DNA from: Ciona intestinalis
Taxonomy: Eukaryota; Chordata; Ascidiacea; Phlebobranchia; Cionidae
Direction of reading: 5' to 3'
Assembly: GCF_000224145.3 (NCBI RefSeq)
Contig: NC_020179.2
Location: 1,102,406 to 1,166,405, forward strand
Length of the DNA stretch: 64,000 nucleotides
Positions 60,301-64,000 of this stretch are shown here, piece after piece. The stretch's first letter is position 1. Each line of letters opens with the position of its first letter. The position numbers and the translations under genes were made by a program. The notes below the pieces were generated by a model. It was not told where the DNA came from, did not search any database, and saw only the letters and a program-made list of their open reading frames with translations.

Positions 60301-62845
60301 CCCCCCACCCTACTTTATATATTGCATTTATATTTACCTCTTCCAATTTCTCAGGCGTTGGCTGAACGTTTCTTACGATGCAAACTCCGGAAGTTATAAC
60401 GTGACCGATCCAGCTGGAAAAAAACCTTCAGCATTTTTCGCTTTAAAAATCCCAAAATCTTTATATGTAAGTCATTACTTTAATATCTAAAAGCCATAAC
60501 GTAATTGAATTGAATGGACCACATTTTACTACCCCAACACACTTAGGAACTTGTGTTGACTATAGGTGAATACAAACTTATTTAGTCGTGCTGTTTCCGT
60601 ACTAAAAGTTAATTTCAAAGCAAAAATTAATGCAATCGCAGTTTACTGTCTCGAAATACACTTTGTAGTTTTATAGCGCATTCTGGCCAATAAAGTTTCG
60701 TTGGTTTCCGGGTGATATTCAACCCAGGCCACGACTTCCATGTTTTGCCCTTGCACACATGTATCGTACATTTTATTAAATGCAGTGTCAGCATATACCA
60801 AAAACACTCTAAGCGCGGCGTGTCTTTTGAAACTTCGATTAACTTAATTTACAAATCGTTCGCCTTCTATTTATAACCCAAATTGTAGTACCGCTATACA
60901 AAGCAATACAAACACAAATATATAATATAAACCTTACTTAAACATGCCCTCTTTGGTCAATATATCCTCATATTCCATTTGTGGGATTTCTTTTTTCTTT
61001 CCAGCGTTGCTTTCAATATACTGTGTGATGACGTCAGCTTTCTGTAATTTCAACTCCAAACATACGTCACAATAGCATTTTGAGCGCAGCCAATCAGAAG
61101 GAAGGATAGAAACGTGGTCATCGCCAGCGAATGAAACTTTGAATGTAGAATCTAAAGCGTAATATAAGCTAACTAAATATAACTATTTGTTTGTAATAAG
61201 TTATAAAGTCGCAAGTGTATGTGCAAAATATTAGTTAACTTTAGTTTTATGTAAATATATAGTAGGGTGGGGGAAGACTGATCATGTTTTAAATAATTAA
61301 CAACGGTCTATAGTAGTCGTAAGGATAATTTTTTATAATTCTTTGAATTCTTTTTGTTAACTACCAAATGGATGAGGAAATCGATAAAAAATGTCACATT
61401 TCCCCTACCCTTTTATACATATACAACAATAGGATGTACTAAAATAAATGAATTTGCAACACAGGTCTTAAACATGTATGGTGTTAATTGGCATAGCGGT
61501 GCTCATGAAATAGTTTTAAAACCGATTTATACAAAGCGGTAAATAGAATAAAATGGCATATAGTAGGGTGGGGAAAGTGGGACACCTTTTCATTCTATTT
61601 TTGTTCCATTCGATAGTAAAAAAGAACATTCAAAGGATTATAAAATCGTTTCCTCACGACTCGTATAGAGTATCCGTTGTTAATTGTTTAAAACAAGATC
61701 AGGATATTTCGGTATTATGTGATAAAGGTGTCCCGTCCCCCCACGCTATACTATATGCTGTAAGTTCGAAATAAAACATTTTTGAAAGCTTATTGAGCGT
61801 CTCTAACGAGGAAGCCATTAACCAAAAAAAGATTGAGACACTTATATTTTTACCTTCAACTTTTACTGTTGCGATTTTCATATCCAATGGGAAAGATGGG
61901 ACATCAATTAAATATGTGGCAGCAACTTCCGAATAACATTTTACGCATCTGCAGTTGAACCGAAGCCATTTCGCGTGAAATCTAAATGAAAATAAACTTT
62001 TAATGAACAATGGGGTAATTGGCCAAGCCTAACATAAACCCCAGGTATCATAGCGCCATTTGCCACAGGATCTTACCCATTATAGAAAAGAGAAACTTAC
62101 ATTAGAAAGAAAGTTCTATACCTAAAACTGCAGTTGCCTTTTTTGTTACTCTGTATGGTAGGGTGGGGTAATATATATATGGGTAATATGGGACACCTTT
62201 TTATTCTATTTCTCATCCCATTTGGTAGTAAACAAAGAACATTCTAACAATTATAAAATCACATTTCCTCACGACTACATAGACCGTTGTTAATTGTTCA
62301 AAACACGATCAGGATATTGGGATATTTTATTCTAAAGGTGTCCCATCCTCCCCACACTACTATATTAAAATCAGTATGAATAAAAACCTACATGTTAAAT
62401 CCTACCAATGTACGCGCAAAGGTATTTAGCTGCCATCGTTCAAGTGTAAACTATTTGAAAGCATATTCTATTTTGCACGCTTGGGTGCTAAGCTTTTCAA
62501 AGCGTAAAACACCATGAACAAAGTATATGATTATATTCGACAAATTTCGAAATGATTATAAACATATCCCATTTGGTACAGTAAACAAATAATATTTACT
62601 GAATTATATAACAGTAGCCCAGCGACTTTACAGCAGAATTGTTGAATGTTTAAAACACGTTGAGAAAATATTGAATTTCAGTGCTAACGGTATCCTTTTT
62701 TACCCCAAAGTACTGTTATGTTAAAACGACTATCTGCAAATATTCGATGTATTGTAAACTACCTGCTAACGTGTTCATCTTTCCACAAAACCTCGCAAAG
62801 ATTTTGACCCAGTCCAATTTGAAAGCTATCGACAGTCGCAGCCAT
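57319..62845 (-). CDS. Gamma-butyrobetaine-hydroxylase family Fe(II)/2-oxoglutarate oxygenase (BBOX/TMLHE-like)
   Basis: Exons in transcript order: 62845-62763, 61981-61854, 61151-60938, 60413-60338, 60069-60025, 59507-59383, 58967-58766, 58392-58270, 58011-57907 and 57426-57319; 402 residues (human BBOX1 387). The N-terminal zinc domain has WLRFNCRCVKC (Cys38, 40, 43) and a following His83. Exon 3 holds a second WLRSKCYCDVC. The catalytic double-stranded beta-helix has Fe ligands His205-x-Asp207 (KLPFHQDQ) and His352 (NNRRVLHSR). TGGETKIVDLYEV and NWKNRYMTLAHQ also match the family. Compared from memory with the BBOX1 trimethylammonium cage, the Tyr of TYGK, Tyr197 and the Tyr of TTYAS are kept. 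The Trp of YGxxW is replaced by Ser (YGKLS). The substrate may thus differ from gamma-butyrobetaine. The ATG follows an in-frame TAG. Paralogous carnitine-pathway functions (BBOX1, TMLHE) remain possible. Confidence 0.9.
57790..57888 (+). repeat. SINE tail fragment (oxygenase intron 9)
   Basis: AACTCGTAAGCGGACACGAG ... AAGCGAGGATGAATA; ends about 20 bases from the exon 9 boundary. Confidence 0.75.
58062..58215. repeat. 154-bp inverted-repeat element (oxygenase intron 8)
   Basis: Left CTAAAGGTGGCTGTACACAG; right arm is its reverse complement (CTGGGTACAGCCACCTTTAG). It fills more than half of the 258-bp intron. Confidence 0.8.
58560..58747 (+). repeat. SINE (oxygenase intron 7)
   Basis: GTGTGTCCTTGGGCAC, ATGGTAACTCGTAAGCGG, CGCGAGGATAAAAAG, with an A-rich middle. 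Confidence 0.8.
58998..59090 (-). repeat. SINE tail fragment (oxygenase intron 6)
   Basis: Reverse: TTATTCTCACGTGGCGGGGC, ACACACCTCGTACGCG. Confidence 0.75.
59104..59345 (+). repeat. MITE, subfamily B, with A/C-rich insertion (oxygenase intron 6)
   Basis: GTACTGTGGGATAAGATGGG left end. An ACACCAAAAACCC-type tandem sits between two copies of ATTTTTAAGAAATAACA. Confidence 0.7.
59687..59872 (-). repeat. MITE, subfamily A (oxygenase intron 5)
   Basis: Reverse; intact right terminus CGTCTCCCCCCACCCTACTG. Confidence 0.85.
60117..60320 (+). repeat. MITE, subfamily A (oxygenase intron 4)
   Basis: Near-consensus; occupies most of the 268-bp intron. Confidence 0.88.
61260..61417 (+). repeat. MITE, subfamily A with left-side deletion (oxygenase intron 2)
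   Basis: TAGTAGGGTGGGGGAAGACT is joined directly to ATCATGTTTTAAATAATTAA. Confidence 0.85.
61561..61756 (-). repeat. MITE, subfamily A (oxygenase intron 2)
   Basis: Full-length reverse copy. Confidence 0.88.
62156..62365 (-). repeat. MITE, subfamily A (oxygenase intron 1)
   Basis: Full-length reverse copy with a (TA)n expansion in its left terminus. Confidence 0.85.
62563..62717 (-). repeat. MITE, subfamily B (oxygenase intron 1)
   Basis: Reverse; ends GTGCTAACGGTATCC and ACCCCAAAGTACTG; 3' end 46 bases from exon 1. Confidence 0.75.
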
Positions 62846-63734
62846 TATGTAAGCGACCAGCTAAACAAGTTCACTGCTGTATAACTATATATACCCTGTC
62901 TGTGTGGATAAGTTATTGCAGAATATTTGCTAAAGACAAAAAAGGGTTTTTGTTTGATGTACTTGTAACTTTGTACATACAGATTAATGTTCAAGCTATT
63001 GTAGCTTACACATTTTGTTGAAACTTACATTCCATTATTTCAATCGTTAATAAATTTGGAATTTTGGTATTAATTTGAAATCTCAAAACCGCTAAAATCG
63101 GTATTACACCGAAATAATTGCATTCGTTGCGATATTTACAACCATAGCAAATGAGCTCACAAACCATAGCAAAATCGTAGCATAAAGTAACCACCAATGC
63201 CGTGCACTTTGTTGGACCGTGACAATAATATTGAATAACAATGTCACATTTGTTTTGTTCGTCGTTAAACGGGTACCTGTAAATAGAGATATTTAAACAC
63301 CGTCATAGCTAACTTAATACATTTATTGAGTAGGCCATGGTCCCGTTTCCCCCCACCCTACTACATGCGTGCGAAAAATAAGGTATTCGTGTTATAACCT
63401 TTAAGATGCCACACAAACAAGACCCTAAAACTTTCCTTTTGTTTTGAGAAGCTTGCTGAAATTTGGTAAACGCCCCTACATACATACAATAACAAACATG
63501 CAGCTTAGGTATTTATTTTGAACCTATAGTTGAATATAACTGTGAAAGTTTATATGCCGGTTTCAATACCCAACAGTTTGCATTAACCATAACTTGATCA
63601 TTTATTCGTCGTTGTCGTTAAATACTGTAATGTCTCAATAAATCATTTTCATTCCTGAAAATTGAGAGTGTATTGACTTTTTTTCCAGATGTGAGGTTTA
63701 CGAACCGACATACCGGTAAACCATATTTAAACGT
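62846..63734. other. Upstream region of the oxygenase gene
   Basis: No recognised gene. A solo MITE terminus (GTCCCGTTTCCCCCCACCCT) sits at 63342-63363. Confidence 0.4.
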
Positions 63735-63838
63735 CAAAATAGTTACAGTGAAAATAGTTACAGAGGAATAGTTACAGGTGAGAATAGATACGGGTGGAAA
63801 TAGTTACTGTCAGACAGTTACGTGGGAATACTTACTGT
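63735..63838 (+). repeat. Degenerate short tandem repeat, period about 16 bp
   Basis: Repeated AATAGTTACAGTG-like units (AATAGTTACAGAGG, AATAGTTACAGGTG, AATAGATACGGGTG, AATAGTTACTGTC). Confidence 0.75.
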
Positions 63839-64000
63839 GGGACATTATATTCACCAAGTATATATATGGGACATTATATTCACCAAGNTATATATATATG
63901 GGACATTATATTCACCAAGTATATATATATGGGACATTATATTCACCAAGTATATATATATGGGACGTTATATTCACCAAGTATATATATATGGGACATT
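63839..64000 (+). repeat. Minisatellite, 29-32 bp units, running off the right edge
   Basis: Five units of GGGACATTATATTCACCAAG followed by a (TA)n spacer, starting at 63839, 63868, 63900, 63931 and 63962; a sixth begins at 63993. Units differ mainly in TA number. One N at 63888. Confidence 0.95.

Overview
The window is a spliced animal genome, AT-rich with small introns. Gene content and dispersed repeats point to a solitary tunicate of the Ciona type. This is inferred from compact multi-exon genes, chordate-type orthologues, apparent trans-splice acceptors right before start codons, and about 40 copies of a short inverted-repeat element ending in a TAGTAGGGTGGGG-like motif. No tools were run. 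All exon models were built by hand from GT/AG sites, reading-frame phase and protein-family memory.

Layout. 1-6.1 kb: 5' part of a minus-strand PIM-like Ser/Thr kinase with a huge first exon; the catalytic half lies off the left edge. 6.1-13.4 kb: no gene recognised, many MITE copies. 13.45-14.75 kb: a plus-strand 4E-BP (eIF4E-binding protein). 15.76-18.09 kb: ribosomal protein RPS14 (uS11), with two paralogous structured elements in introns 1 and 3. 18.1-23.3 kb: gene-poor. 23.3-28.4 kb: MINPP1 (multiple inositol polyphosphate phosphatase), ten exons. 30.1-35.5 kb: a secreted/transmembrane LRR-Ig receptor, eleven exons, with MITEs in eight of ten introns. 36.1-42.5 kb: nucleoporin NUP58, twelve exons. 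44.0-48.2 kb: minus-strand UBL3, with a 50-N assembly gap in its last intron. 50.2-62.8 kb: a minus-strand run of three enzymes: a short-chain dehydrogenase, a 2-aminoethylphosphonate:pyruvate aminotransferase (PhnW type) with a mitochondrial-like leader, and a gamma-butyrobetaine-hydroxylase-family 2-oxoglutarate oxygenase. 62.8-64 kb: repeats, ending in a minisatellite of about 31 bp.

Functional themes. 4E-BP, RPS14 and the PIM-like kinase all touch translation control, since PIM and mTOR kinases phosphorylate 4E-BPs in vertebrates; their proximity may be chance. The PhnW/oxygenase pair is the best candidate for a coherent pathway, the breakdown of aminophosphonates or methylated amines that are common in marine diets. 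This is inference.

Repeats. At least two MITE subfamilies (A and B) share a core. There is also a composite tRNA-like SINE, several other inverted-repeat elements, and local tandem duplications. MITE and SINE ends are accurate to about 5-10 bases.
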